This document shows, piece after piece, positions 1-6,379 of a stretch of 10,270 nt of DNA. Where the stretch lies: NCBI GenBank assembly GCA_016462305.1, contig JAEMTM010000065.1, positions 1-10,270 of the forward strand, read 5' to 3'. Numbering within the stretch: position 1 is the first letter of the stretch; each line of letters opens with the position of its first letter. The stretch is from Sphingomonadaceae bacterium. GTDB taxonomy: Bacteria > Pseudomonadota > Alphaproteobacteria > Sphingomonadales > Sphingomonadaceae. The notes under the pieces are model-generated. The model worked only from the letters and a program-made list of their open reading frames with translations. It had not been told where the DNA came from and searched no databases. A program made the translations under genes and the position numbers.

Positions 1-1122
1 GTCGCCGCCGAACTTCTAACTAAGGTCAGTGACGTTCCCGCTGACCAATGGGATGCGTTAAACCCGCGTGGCAATCCATTTGTGGGCCACGCGTTCCTGT
101 CGGCGCTGGAGCAATCGGGGAGCGTTGGTCCGGGCACGGGATGGTCGCCTGCGCCCGTCATCATGCGCGGTGCGGATGATGCGCTCGCAGCCGCCCTTCC
201 CGCCTATCTCAAATCGCACAGCCAAGGCGAATATGTGTTCGATCATCATTGGGCCGACGCATTTCATCGGGCGGGTGGGCAATATTATCCCAAGTTGCAG
301 ATTGCCGCGCCCTTCTCACCCGTGCCGGGACCACGGCTTTTGTTGCGTGACCCGGCAATGGCGTTGCCCCTATTGCGGGCCGCCGAAGCGGTGGTTGACC
401 AAAATGGCCTATCGTCCGCGCATGCGACCTTTGTGGAGGAGGCCGAGCTGGAGCAATTTCGCGCAGCGGGATGGCTGACGCGGGTCGGCACGCAATTTCA
501 TTGGCAGAACCGCGATTATGCGGATTTTGAAGACTTTCTGGGCGCGCTGTCTTCACGCAAGCGCAAGGCAATCCGCAAGGAACGTGCCGGCGCGCAAGAC
601 GCGGTGCGCATAGAACAGATTTCGGGTGCGGACATTACGCCGGAACATTGGGATGCGTTCTGGATATTCTATCAGGATACTGGCGCGCGCAAATGGGGTA
701 CGCCATATTTGACGCGCGCGTTTTTCGACATCATCGGGAAAAGCATGCGCGACAGCATCGTGCTGTTTCTGGCCTTTGACGACGACCGCCCGATTGCAGG
801 CGCGCTGAATTTCGTCGGACCCGATTGCCTTTATGGCCGCTATTGGGGTTGCACAAGCGATGTCCCATTTCTGCATTTTGAATTATGTTATTATCAGGCG
901 ATTGATTATGCCATCGCGCATCGCCTCGCCCGCGTTGAGGCCGGCGCACAAGGCGAACATAAATTGGCGCGCGGTTATGAAGCGGTGCCTACTTATTCGG
1001 CGCATTATATCGCCAATGCTGGCTTTCGGGCCGCAGTTGCCGATTTTCTGGAACGCGAAACAGTGGCCATGGAACGCGAGATTGAATTTTTGAGCGAAAT
1101 GGCGCCATTTAAGAAGGGCTGA
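1..1122 (+). CDS. GNAT/FemAB-like acyltransferase (COG3146 family), 5' partial
   Basis: The reading frame is open from base 1 to the TGA at 1120-1122, giving 373 visible residues. The only in-frame start-like codon near the beginning is a GTG at 82, but the 27 codons before it (ending in an N-P-F motif, then the F-L-x-A-L-E segment) look like the normal family N-terminus, so the true start is probably just upstream of the window. The C-terminal part has family-typical segments: the S-S-R-K-R-K-A-I-R-K-E-R stretch near residue 186, and later G-A-Q-G-E-H-K-L-A-R-G-Y followed by T-Y-S-A-H-Y. This matches the family often annotated as peptidoglycan biosynthesis protein or FemAB-like N-acetyltransferase; its true acceptor is generally unknown. 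It is probably cytoplasmic, with no membrane segment visible. It is separated by 69 bp containing a palindrome from the next gene and is likely not functionally part of the beta-oxidation cluster. Confidence 0.85.
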   Translation, partial: VAAELLTKVSDVPADQWDALNPRGNPFVGHAFLSALEQSGSVGPGTGWSPAPVIMRGADDALAAALPAYLKSHSQGEYVFDHHWADAFHRAGGQYYPKLQIAAPFSPVPGPRLLLRDPAMALPLLRAAEAVVDQNGLSSAHATFVEEAELEQFRAAGWLTRVGTQFHWQNRDYADFEDFLGALSSRKRKAIRKERAGAQDAVRIEQISGADITPEHWDAFWIFYQDTGARKWGTPYLTRAFFDIIGKSMRDSIVLFLAFDDDRPIAGALNFVGPDCLYGRYWGCTSDVPFLHFELCYYQAIDYAIAHRLARVEAGAQGEHKLARGYEAVPTYSAHYIANAGFRAAVADFLERETVAMEREIEFLSEMAPFKKG

Positions 1123-1152
1123 GGCCAGTCAAACGGCTCTTGCAATCCGCCA

Positions 1153-1170
1153 TTTAATCGCGCAATTAAT
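1153..1170. promoter_or_regulatory. Candidate operator 1 (AT-rich inverted repeat) upstream of the acyl-CoA dehydrogenase gene
   Basis: The 18 bases TTTAATCGCGCAATTAAT form an imperfect inverted repeat with half-sites TTTAATCG and ATTAATTG (reverse complement of the right half). They lie 22 to 39 bases before the ATG at 1192, just ahead of the ribosome binding site. Thirteen of 18 positions match the element at 6339-6356 before the thiolase gene. A second, overlapping perfect 14-bp palindrome, CGCAATTAATTGCG, occupies 1161-1174, so the exact operator register is uncertain. Role as the binding site of the TetR regulator at 9462 is inference. Confidence 0.45.
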
Positions 1171-1191
1171 TGCGGAGAGAGGAATCGTCCC

Positions 1192-2403
1192 ATGAGCACA
1201 CCAAGCCCCGAAGAACTTGGCCGTTTCGAAAAGCAATGTGACGCGTGGTTTGCCGAAAACACATTGCGCGACCCCGGTTTCATGCTGCCTTTGACCTTTA
1301 TGGAAGTGTCGACGGATCAGCAGTTTGACTTCCTGCGCAATTGGCAGCGCAAGGTGTATGAGGCAGGCTATTTCGGCATGTCTTGGCCCACAGAATATGG
1401 CGGCTATGGCATGCATCCCGAATATCAGCGGATCGCCACGCGGATCATGAAAAGCCATGATGCGCCGATCATGCTCAACGCGATTGCCAATGGCTGGACG
1501 GGGCCCTTGTTACTCGACATTGGCCGTGAGGAGGATAAACGCCGCTTCATTAAACCCATGCTTTCGGCAGAAGAAATCTGGTGTCAGGGCTTTTCCGAGC
1601 CGGAGCATGGTTCAGACCTCGGCAGCGCGCAGACGAAGGCGGTCAGGGATGGCGACGAATATGTCATCAATGGTTCCAAAATCTGGACATCCTTGGGTGA
1701 TCGCGCAGATTATATGATCCTGCTCGCGCGGACATCAAATGACGGACCAAGCAAATATGCAGGGCTTTCCTTCTTCCTTGCGCCCATGAAAATCCCCGGC
1801 GTTGAAACGCGGCGGTTGAAGAAACTCACCGGCGAATATGGCTTTACCCAATGCTTTTTCACTGATGCACGCATTCCGGCATCGGGCCTTGTCGGCGAAG
1901 AGGGGCAAGGCTGGATGGTCGCGATGAAGACGCTGGAATATGAACGCGGCGCAAAGGTTAATCCGGTTGGCGGCTATTTCGTCAAAGAAATGGACGTGAT
2001 GGGCGTCGTCGATATGGCACGTTCGGCCAAGCGCGGTGGCAAGCCAGTGCTGGATGATCCCGTCATGCGCGACAGGCTGGTCGATTATATGATCGAGATT
2101 CAGGCGCTGAACCTTAACAACCAACGCCGCCGTATGGCGCCGCTCACCAGTGATCGCCCGATGGGGCTTGCGTTGATGAACAAGCTGGCGCGGACCGAAT
2201 TGGTGCGGGAATTGACTGAATTCTCGTTGCAGTTTCAGGGCACACGCGCTGGCTATTATATTGGCGATGAAAACGCGGTCGATGACGGCTATTGGCATCG
2301 GTCCTATTTGAACAGCTTTTCGGCCACGATTGGCGGCGGCACGAGCCAGATTCAGAAGAATATCATCGGCGAACATGTGCTTGGCCTGCCCAAGGGACGG
2401 TGA
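1192..2403 (+). CDS. Acyl-CoA dehydrogenase family flavoprotein
   Basis: A 403-residue protein, usual length for the family, predicted to oxidise an acyl-CoA to the 2,3-enoyl-CoA with FAD and pass electrons to ETF. The mid-domain signature is clear: F-S-E-P-E-H-G-S-D at residues 134-142, followed by the G-S-K-I-W-T-S FAD-contact strand. The C-terminal G-T-S-Q-I-Q-K-N-I-I-G-E and L-G-L-P ending is also typical. The canonical catalytic Glu position of medium-chain enzymes (the E in E-G-T) is Gly382 here; instead Glu251 in L-E-Y-E-R-G aligns with the helix-G base of isovaleryl-CoA and long-chain dehydrogenases. The ATG at 1192 is preceded by a purine-rich ribosome binding site at 1174-1183 (GGAGAGAGGA). 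It is the first gene of a four-gene run; the next start lies 3 bases past its stop. The substrate is unknown; a branched or cyclic acyl-CoA is possible. Confidence 0.93.
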   Translation: MSTPSPEELGRFEKQCDAWFAENTLRDPGFMLPLTFMEVSTDQQFDFLRNWQRKVYEAGYFGMSWPTEYGGYGMHPEYQRIATRIMKSHDAPIMLNAIANGWTGPLLLDIGREEDKRRFIKPMLSAEEIWCQGFSEPEHGSDLGSAQTKAVRDGDEYVINGSKIWTSLGDRADYMILLARTSNDGPSKYAGLSFFLAPMKIPGVETRRLKKLTGEYGFTQCFFTDARIPASGLVGEEGQGWMVAMKTLEYERGAKVNPVGGYFVKEMDVMGVVDMARSAKRGGKPVLDDPVMRDRLVDYMIEIQALNLNNQRRRMAPLTSDRPMGLALMNKLARTELVRELTEFSLQFQGTRAGYYIGDENAVDDGYWHRSYLNSFSATIGGGTSQIQKNIIGEHVLGLPKGR

Positions 2404-2406
2404 GCG

Positions 2407-3171
2407 ATGACTATGTCCGAAGTCCTAACCCAAGCCCAAGATGGCGTCCTGATCATCACCATCAACCGGCCCGAGGCGAAGAACGCGGTCAACCAGGCGG
2501 TCGCGCAAGGTATCGCTGCGGCCATGGAGCAGTTGGATAGCGACAAAAGCCTTAACGCGGGCATTATCACTGGCGCGGGTGGGACTTTCTGCTCTGGCAT
2601 GGACCTAAAGGCGTTTCTGCGCGGTGAGCTGCCCAGCATCAAGGGCAAGGGTTTTGCGGGCTTTATCGAAGCTCCACCGGCCAAGCCGCTCATTGGCGCA
2701 GTGGAGGGCTATGCCCTTGCAGGCGGCATGGAAATCGCGATTGCTTGCGACTTGTTGGTGGCCAATGACAAGGCGCAGTTCGGTATCCCTGAGGTCAAGC
2801 GCAGCCTTGTCGCGGCCGCAGGCGGCTTGCTGACGCTGCCGTCGATTATCGGTAAACGTATGGCGATGGAACTTGCGCTGACGGGTGATTTTATCTCGGC
2901 GCAGCGGGCGTATGCGGTGGGCTTTGTGAACCGCGTGACCGACGGCGCCGCTATCGACGCTGCGCTTGCGCTTGCATTTAAGGTAGCCGCGAATGGACCA
3001 TTGGCACTGATTGCGACGAAGCGCGTGATCAATGAGCGACCTGACTGGAACTCCACGGAGATGTGGAAGAAACAGAATGAGATTTGCGCACCTGTTTTTG
3101 CGTCGAAAGATTCACGCGAAGGCGCGTTGGCCTTTGCCGAGAAACGTAAACCAAACTGGCAGGGGGAATAA
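2407..3171 (+). CDS. Enoyl-CoA hydratase (crotonase family) with both catalytic glutamates
   Basis: A 254-residue crotonase-fold protein predicted to add water to a 2,3-enoyl-CoA in the second step of beta-oxidation. The oxyanion-hole segment G-T-F-C-S-G-M-D-L-K-A lies near residues 60-70. The second core motif is G-Y-A-L-A-G-G-M-E-I-A-I-A-C-D, where Glu109 matches rat hydratase Glu144; F-G-I-P-E supplies Glu129, matching Glu164, with the correct spacing of 20. The start is either ATG 2407 or ATG 2413; both lie closely after the AAGGGACGG stretch at 2393-2401 inside the end of the upstream gene, so translational coupling is likely. Only one base separates its TAA from the ligase ATG. With the glutamate pair intact, genuine hydratase activity is plausible, although the fold also hosts isomerases, hydrolases and lyases. 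Acyl chain preference cannot be read. Confidence 0.9.
   Translation: MTMSEVLTQAQDGVLIITINRPEAKNAVNQAVAQGIAAAMEQLDSDKSLNAGIITGAGGTFCSGMDLKAFLRGELPSIKGKGFAGFIEAPPAKPLIGAVEGYALAGGMEIAIACDLLVANDKAQFGIPEVKRSLVAAAGGLLTLPSIIGKRMAMELALTGDFISAQRAYAVGFVNRVTDGAAIDAALALAFKVAANGPLALIATKRVINERPDWNSTEMWKKQNEICAPVFASKDSREGALAFAEKRKPNWQGE
3161..3166 (+). promoter_or_regulatory. Ribosome binding site fixing the acyl-CoA ligase start
   Basis: AGGGGG sits six bases before the ATG at 3173, inside the last codons of the hydratase gene. The same reading frame is open back to an ATG at 3032, but that would give a 47-residue extension wholly overlapping the hydratase and unlike the family N-terminus, so 3173 is preferred. 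Confidence 0.7.
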
Positions 3172-3172
3172 C

Positions 3173-4708
3173 ATGGGCCATCCTGTCGTCCACGCTTTAG
3201 CCAACCCCGACAAACCAGCGGTCATCATGGCAGGTTCGGGCGAGACCATTACATATAAGCAATTGGATGAACGCTCCAACCAGTGTGCCCATTTGTTTCG
3301 ATCGCTTGGGCTTCAGCATGGCGATACGGTGGCATTTTGCCTCGAAAACCGTGCCGAATTTTTCGATCTTGTCTGGGGCGCGCAACGGGCGGGGTTGATC
3401 TATGTCGCGATTAGTTGTCGGCTGACGGCCTCCGAAATCGATTATATCCTGAAGGACAGCGGGTCGAAGGCGCTTTTTGCCTCGCCTTATCTTGGCGCGG
3501 TGCTGGACCAGATTGAAAGCCCGGTGATGCGTTTCATCCTCGGCGGCGCACATGCCGGATGGGGCAATTTCGCCGATGCGGTAACCAATATGCCCATCAC
3601 GCCGGTGGCCGATGAGCGCGCTGGCACCGACATGTTATACAGTTCGGGCACGACGGGACAACCAAAGGGCATTCGCTTTCCGCTGCCCGAAAACGCCGAT
3701 ATTGCCGCCCCCAATGCGCTGGCGGGCCTTGCCGCTATGGCGTTCAAATTTTCGGGTGACAGCATTTATTTGTCGCCAGCGCCGCTTTACCACGCTGCGC
3801 CGTTGCGCTGGTGTACCGCGGTGCACAGGCTTGGCGGCACGGTCGTGGTGATGGAGAAATTCGACCCCGAAGCGGCGCTCGCGGCTATTGAGAGATACAA
3901 GATAACCGCCAGCCAATGGGTGCCAACGCATTTTGCACATATGCTGAAGCTGCCCCCAGAAGTGCGCGCCAAATATGATGTTTCCAGCTTGGAAACAGCG
4001 GTCCATGCCGCCGCGCCATGCCCCATTCCCATTAAGGAGGCGATGATTGACTGGTGGGGTCCGGTATTGCGCGAATATTATGCCGGGACCGAGGGGCAGG
4101 GAATAACCTTCATCTCCAGCGAGGAGTGGCTGAAGCACAAGGGATCAGTAGGTCGCGCGCTGAACTCCATAATGCATATCTGCGATGATAATGGCGACGA
4201 TGTGCCCATTGGCCAAGAAGGAACTGTGTTCTTCGAAAGTGCGGCATCGTTCAGCTACCATAATGATCCTGATAAAACCAAGAGCGCGACCAATAAACAT
4301 GGCTGGACCACGCTTGGTGATGTCGGCAGGTTGGATGCGGAAGGTTATTTATACCTCACCGACCGCAAAAGCTTCATGATCATTTCGGGCGGGGTGAACA
4401 TCTATCCGCAAGAGATCGAAAACCATTTGGTCACGCATCCCCGCGTGCGCGACGTCGCCGTCATTGGTGGCCCGCATGACGAAATGGGGGAAGAGGTTAT
4501 TGCCGTGGTGCAACCGCTCGATATGGCCGACGCGGGCGATGATTTGCGCGACGAACTCACCGCCTACGCACGGGAGAAGCTGTCGGGCATCAAGATCCCG
4601 CGCCGCATTGATTTCCGCGAAGAGCTTCCCCGCCATGATACCGGAAAATTGTACAAACGCCTGCTGCGCGATGAATATTGGGCGAAGCAGGACAAAGCGT
4701 CAGATTAA
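3173..4708 (+). CDS. AMP-forming acyl-CoA ligase (ANL superfamily, FadD-like)
   Basis: A 511-residue adenylate-forming enzyme predicted to activate a carboxylic acid with ATP to acyl-AMP and then acyl-CoA. Core motifs are in order: the phosphate-binding loop Y-S-S-G-T-T-G-Q-P-K-G at 156-166; Y-Y-A-G-T-E-G at 302-308; the ribose-binding Asp383 in L-G-D; the hinge region D-R-K at 397-399 followed by I-S-G-G-V-N-I-Y-P-Q-E-I-E; and the C-terminal catalytic lysine Lys492 in D-T-G-K-L-Y-K-R. Nothing essential is missing and the length is normal. The start at 3173 is chosen from the AGGGGG Shine-Dalgarno and the 1-base gap to the hydratase. The aldehyde dehydrogenase begins 35 bases downstream, which would feed the acid substrate. 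No membrane anchor is visible. Acyl specificity (chain length, branching, ring) is not predictable here. Confidence 0.93.
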   Translation: MGHPVVHALANPDKPAVIMAGSGETITYKQLDERSNQCAHLFRSLGLQHGDTVAFCLENRAEFFDLVWGAQRAGLIYVAISCRLTASEIDYILKDSGSKALFASPYLGAVLDQIESPVMRFILGGAHAGWGNFADAVTNMPITPVADERAGTDMLYSSGTTGQPKGIRFPLPENADIAAPNALAGLAAMAFKFSGDSIYLSPAPLYHAAPLRWCTAVHRLGGTVVVMEKFDPEAALAAIERYKITASQWVPTHFAHMLKLPPEVRAKYDVSSLETAVHAAAPCPIPIKEAMIDWWGPVLREYYAGTEGQGITFISSEEWLKHKGSVGRALNSIMHICDDNGDDVPIGQEGTVFFESAASFSYHNDPDKTKSATNKHGWTTLGDVGRLDAEGYLYLTDRKSFMIISGGVNIYPQEIENHLVTHPRVRDVAVIGGPHDEMGEEVIAVVQPLDMADAGDDLRDELTAYAREKLSGIKIPRRIDFREELPRHDTGKLYKRLLRDEYWAKQDKASD

Positions 4709-4743
4709 GGCTATAACGACAAAGACTCATCAGGAGATAGACA

Positions 4744-6165
4744 ATGACCACCCAATATAAAAATCTGATCAACGGCGAACTGGTGGATAATGGCCAGTGG
4801 ATTGATGTCGTAAACCCAGCGACGGAGCAGGTCATTGGCCAAGTGCCCGATTGCGGACAGGCCGATCTCGACAAGGCGGTTGCCGCTGCGCGCGCTGCGT
4901 TTCAGACTTGGAAGAAAACGAGCGTAGAAGAGCGCCGCGCCTTGTTTGCCAAAATGGCCGACGTGATCAAGACGAACAGCGACGAGCTGATGCGTCTGCT
5001 CACCGCCGAACAGGGCAAGCCGCATATGCAGGCGGGCAATGAAATCGCCGGTTGCGTTGGCATGACACGCGCTTTGCCAATGCTGAATTTGGAAGAGAAA
5101 ATCACTGAGGACAGCGACAAGCGTCTCAGTCGCACCCGCCGCGTTCCCGTTGGCGTGGTTGGCGGCATCGTTCCGTGGAACTTCCCAGTGTTGATGGCGA
5201 TTCAAAAGATTGTGCCTGCGTTATTGTCGGGTTGCACGATGGTGCTAAAACCATCGCCTTTCACGCCGCTGGCGACTTTGCGTTTGGCGGAACTGGTGGC
5301 GGGCATATTCCCGCCGGGCGTGCTCAACATCATCACGGGCGGTGATGCGCTGGGACCATTGCTGACGTCGCACCCTGATATTGACAAGATCACCTTCACC
5401 GGCTCGACCGCCACGGGCAAACGCGTCATGGAATCGGCGTCGAAGGACTTAAAGCGCATCACGCTTGAATTGGGCGGTAATGACGCCGCAATCGTTCTGC
5501 CCGATGCCGATGTGGGCAAGGTAGCGGAAAAGCTGTTTTGGGCGAGCTTCTACAATGCGGGCCAAGTCTGCATCGCGGCCAAGCGTATCTACATTCACGA
5601 AGATATTTATGACGAACTGTCGGGCGCGATTGCGGCTTATGCCAAGGCAGTCAAGGTTGGCGACGGTGCCGAACAGGGCACCGCCATTGGCCCCATTCAG
5701 AACAAGCCACAATATAAGCGCGTTTTGGAGCTTATTCAGGACGCGAAGGACAAGGGTTATAAATTCCTCGCTGGCGGCGATCATGACCCGTCGATCCCTG
5801 GCTATTTTGTGCCTGTCACCGTGCTCGATAACCCGCCCGAAGATGCGCGGATTGTTGCCGAGGAACAATTCGGCCCCGTGATGCCGTTGATGAAATTTTC
5901 AACGATTAATGAAGTCATCAGCCGCGCCAACGCGTCGGATTATGGACTTGCCGGCTCTATCTGGACCAGCAACCCGGAGGCTGCGGTCGAAGTCGCCGAG
6001 CAATTGGAGACAGGAACTGTCTGGATTAACGAATCCATGCATCTCGCCCCCAACGCGCCCTTCGCCGGGCATAAGCAGTCCGGCTTTGGTGCGGAATTGG
6101 GTGAGGAAGGCTTGCTTGAGTTCACCTATCCGCAAGTGATCACGATAGCGCGCGCGGCGGCGTGA
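4744..6165 (+). CDS. NAD(P)-dependent aldehyde dehydrogenase
   Basis: A 473-residue ALDH-superfamily enzyme that oxidises an aldehyde to its carboxylic acid. All hallmark residues are present: Asn146 in P-W-N-F-P (oxyanion), the coenzyme-binding F-T-G-S-T-A-T-G at 218-225, the general base Glu242 in L-E-L-G-G-N-D, and the nucleophile Cys276 in N-A-G-Q-V-C. The C-terminal P-F-A-G-H-K-Q-S-G-F-G motif is also typical. The ATG at 4744 follows an excellent AGGAGA ribosome binding site (4732-4737) with a six-base gap. It is the last gene of the first run and is followed after 8 bases by a large hairpin element that may end or stabilise the message. Context suggests it makes the acid taken by the upstream ligase, so the pathway may start from an alcohol or aldehyde; that link is inferred. 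Confidence 0.94.
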   Translation: MTTQYKNLINGELVDNGQWIDVVNPATEQVIGQVPDCGQADLDKAVAAARAAFQTWKKTSVEERRALFAKMADVIKTNSDELMRLLTAEQGKPHMQAGNEIAGCVGMTRALPMLNLEEKITEDSDKRLSRTRRVPVGVVGGIVPWNFPVLMAIQKIVPALLSGCTMVLKPSPFTPLATLRLAELVAGIFPPGVLNIITGGDALGPLLTSHPDIDKITFTGSTATGKRVMESASKDLKRITLELGGNDAAIVLPDADVGKVAEKLFWASFYNAGQVCIAAKRIYIHEDIYDELSGAIAAYAKAVKVGDGAEQGTAIGPIQNKPQYKRVLELIQDAKDKGYKFLAGGDHDPSIPGYFVPVTVLDNPPEDARIVAEEQFGPVMPLMKFSTINEVISRANASDYGLAGSIWTSNPEAAVEVAEQLETGTVWINESMHLAPNAPFAGHKQSGFGAELGEEGLLEFTYPQVITIARAAA

Positions 6166-6173
6166 GCCCAAAT

Positions 6174-6307
6174 CCTCCCCATCGACTTGCGATGGGGAGG
6201 GGGACCACCCGAAGGGTGGTGGAGGGGCCGTTAACGCCAAAGTCCCCTCCGTCACACTGCCGCTTTGCGTCAGTGCGCCACCTCCCCATCGCAAGTCGAT
6301 GGGGAGA
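6174..6307. repeat. Hairpin-rich intergenic repeat element with 26-bp terminal inverted repeats
   Basis: The outer arms 6175-6200 and 6281-6306 are perfect reverse complements (26 bp). Each arm is itself a hairpin: CCTCCCCATCG/CGATGGGGAGG around ACTTG on the left (6174-6200), and the matching form around CAAGT on the right. Between them lie ACCACCC-GAA-GGGTGGT (6204-6220), GGAGGGG/CCCCTCC arms (6221-6227 and 6244-6250) and CACTG/CAGTG (6255-6259 and 6271-6275). No coding potential is evident. It fills most of the 214-bp gap between the two gene runs. I recognise the style as a dispersed palindromic repeat of sphingomonad genomes; it could also act as a transcription terminator or mRNA-end stabiliser, but there is no strong T-tract. 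Confidence 0.85.
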
Positions 6308-6318
6308 ATAATCCGAAC

Positions 6319-6324
6319 TTGACT
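6319..6324 (+). promoter_or_regulatory. Weak -35-like box upstream of thiolase
   Basis: TTGACT matches five of six bases of the sigma-70-type -35 consensus and lies directly before the candidate operator. No convincing -10 box at 16-18 bp spacing is seen; TTTAAT at 6339-6344 is a good -10 match but only 14 bases away. A promoter in 6308-6373 is therefore likely from context (new transcription unit after a hairpin element) but not precisely placed. Confidence 0.3.
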
Positions 6325-6338
6325 CTCCCCCTTCAAAG

Positions 6339-6356
6339 TTTAATCGTCTGATTAAA
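6339..6356. promoter_or_regulatory. Candidate operator 2 (AT-rich inverted repeat) upstream of thiolase
   Basis: TTTAATCGTCTGATTAAA has perfect 7-bp arms (TTTAATC and GATTAAA) around GTCT. It lies 24 to 41 bases before the ATG at 6380, nearly the same place as the related element before the acyl-CoA dehydrogenase gene (22 to 39 bases). The shared left half TTTAATCG and right core ATTAA support one common DNA-binding protein. Length and symmetry suit a TetR-type dimer; assignment to the regulator at 9462 is inference. Confidence 0.5.
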
Positions 6357-6367
6357 TTTCGAACATC

Positions 6368-6374
6368 AGGAGAG
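6368..6374 (+). promoter_or_regulatory. Ribosome binding site fixing the thiolase start
   Basis: AGGAGAG is five bases before the ATG at 6380. A GTG at 6374 in the same frame overlaps this Shine-Dalgarno and is therefore unlikely to be the start. The leader CATCAGGAGA is the same as the one ahead of the aldehyde dehydrogenase (from 4728). Confidence 0.75.
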
Positions 6375-6379
6375 TGACT

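Noticed and set aside
82..84. GTG as the true start of the first gene
   Set aside because: The frame is open and family-like from base 1, so the start is most likely outside the window.
1735..2376. 213-codon open frame on the - strand opposite the acyl-CoA dehydrogenase
   Set aside because: Antisense shadow of a well-conserved gene, no family resemblance and no convincing ribosome binding site.
3032..3172. N-terminal extension of the acyl-CoA ligase from an upstream ATG
   Set aside because: It would overlap the hydratase gene by 140 bases; a good Shine-Dalgarno precedes ATG 3173 and the protein from there has normal family length.
6174..6307. Insertion sequence with terminal inverted repeats
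   Set aside because: No transposase reading frame fits in 134 bp and no target-site duplication is evident; a non-autonomous palindromic repeat is the better call.
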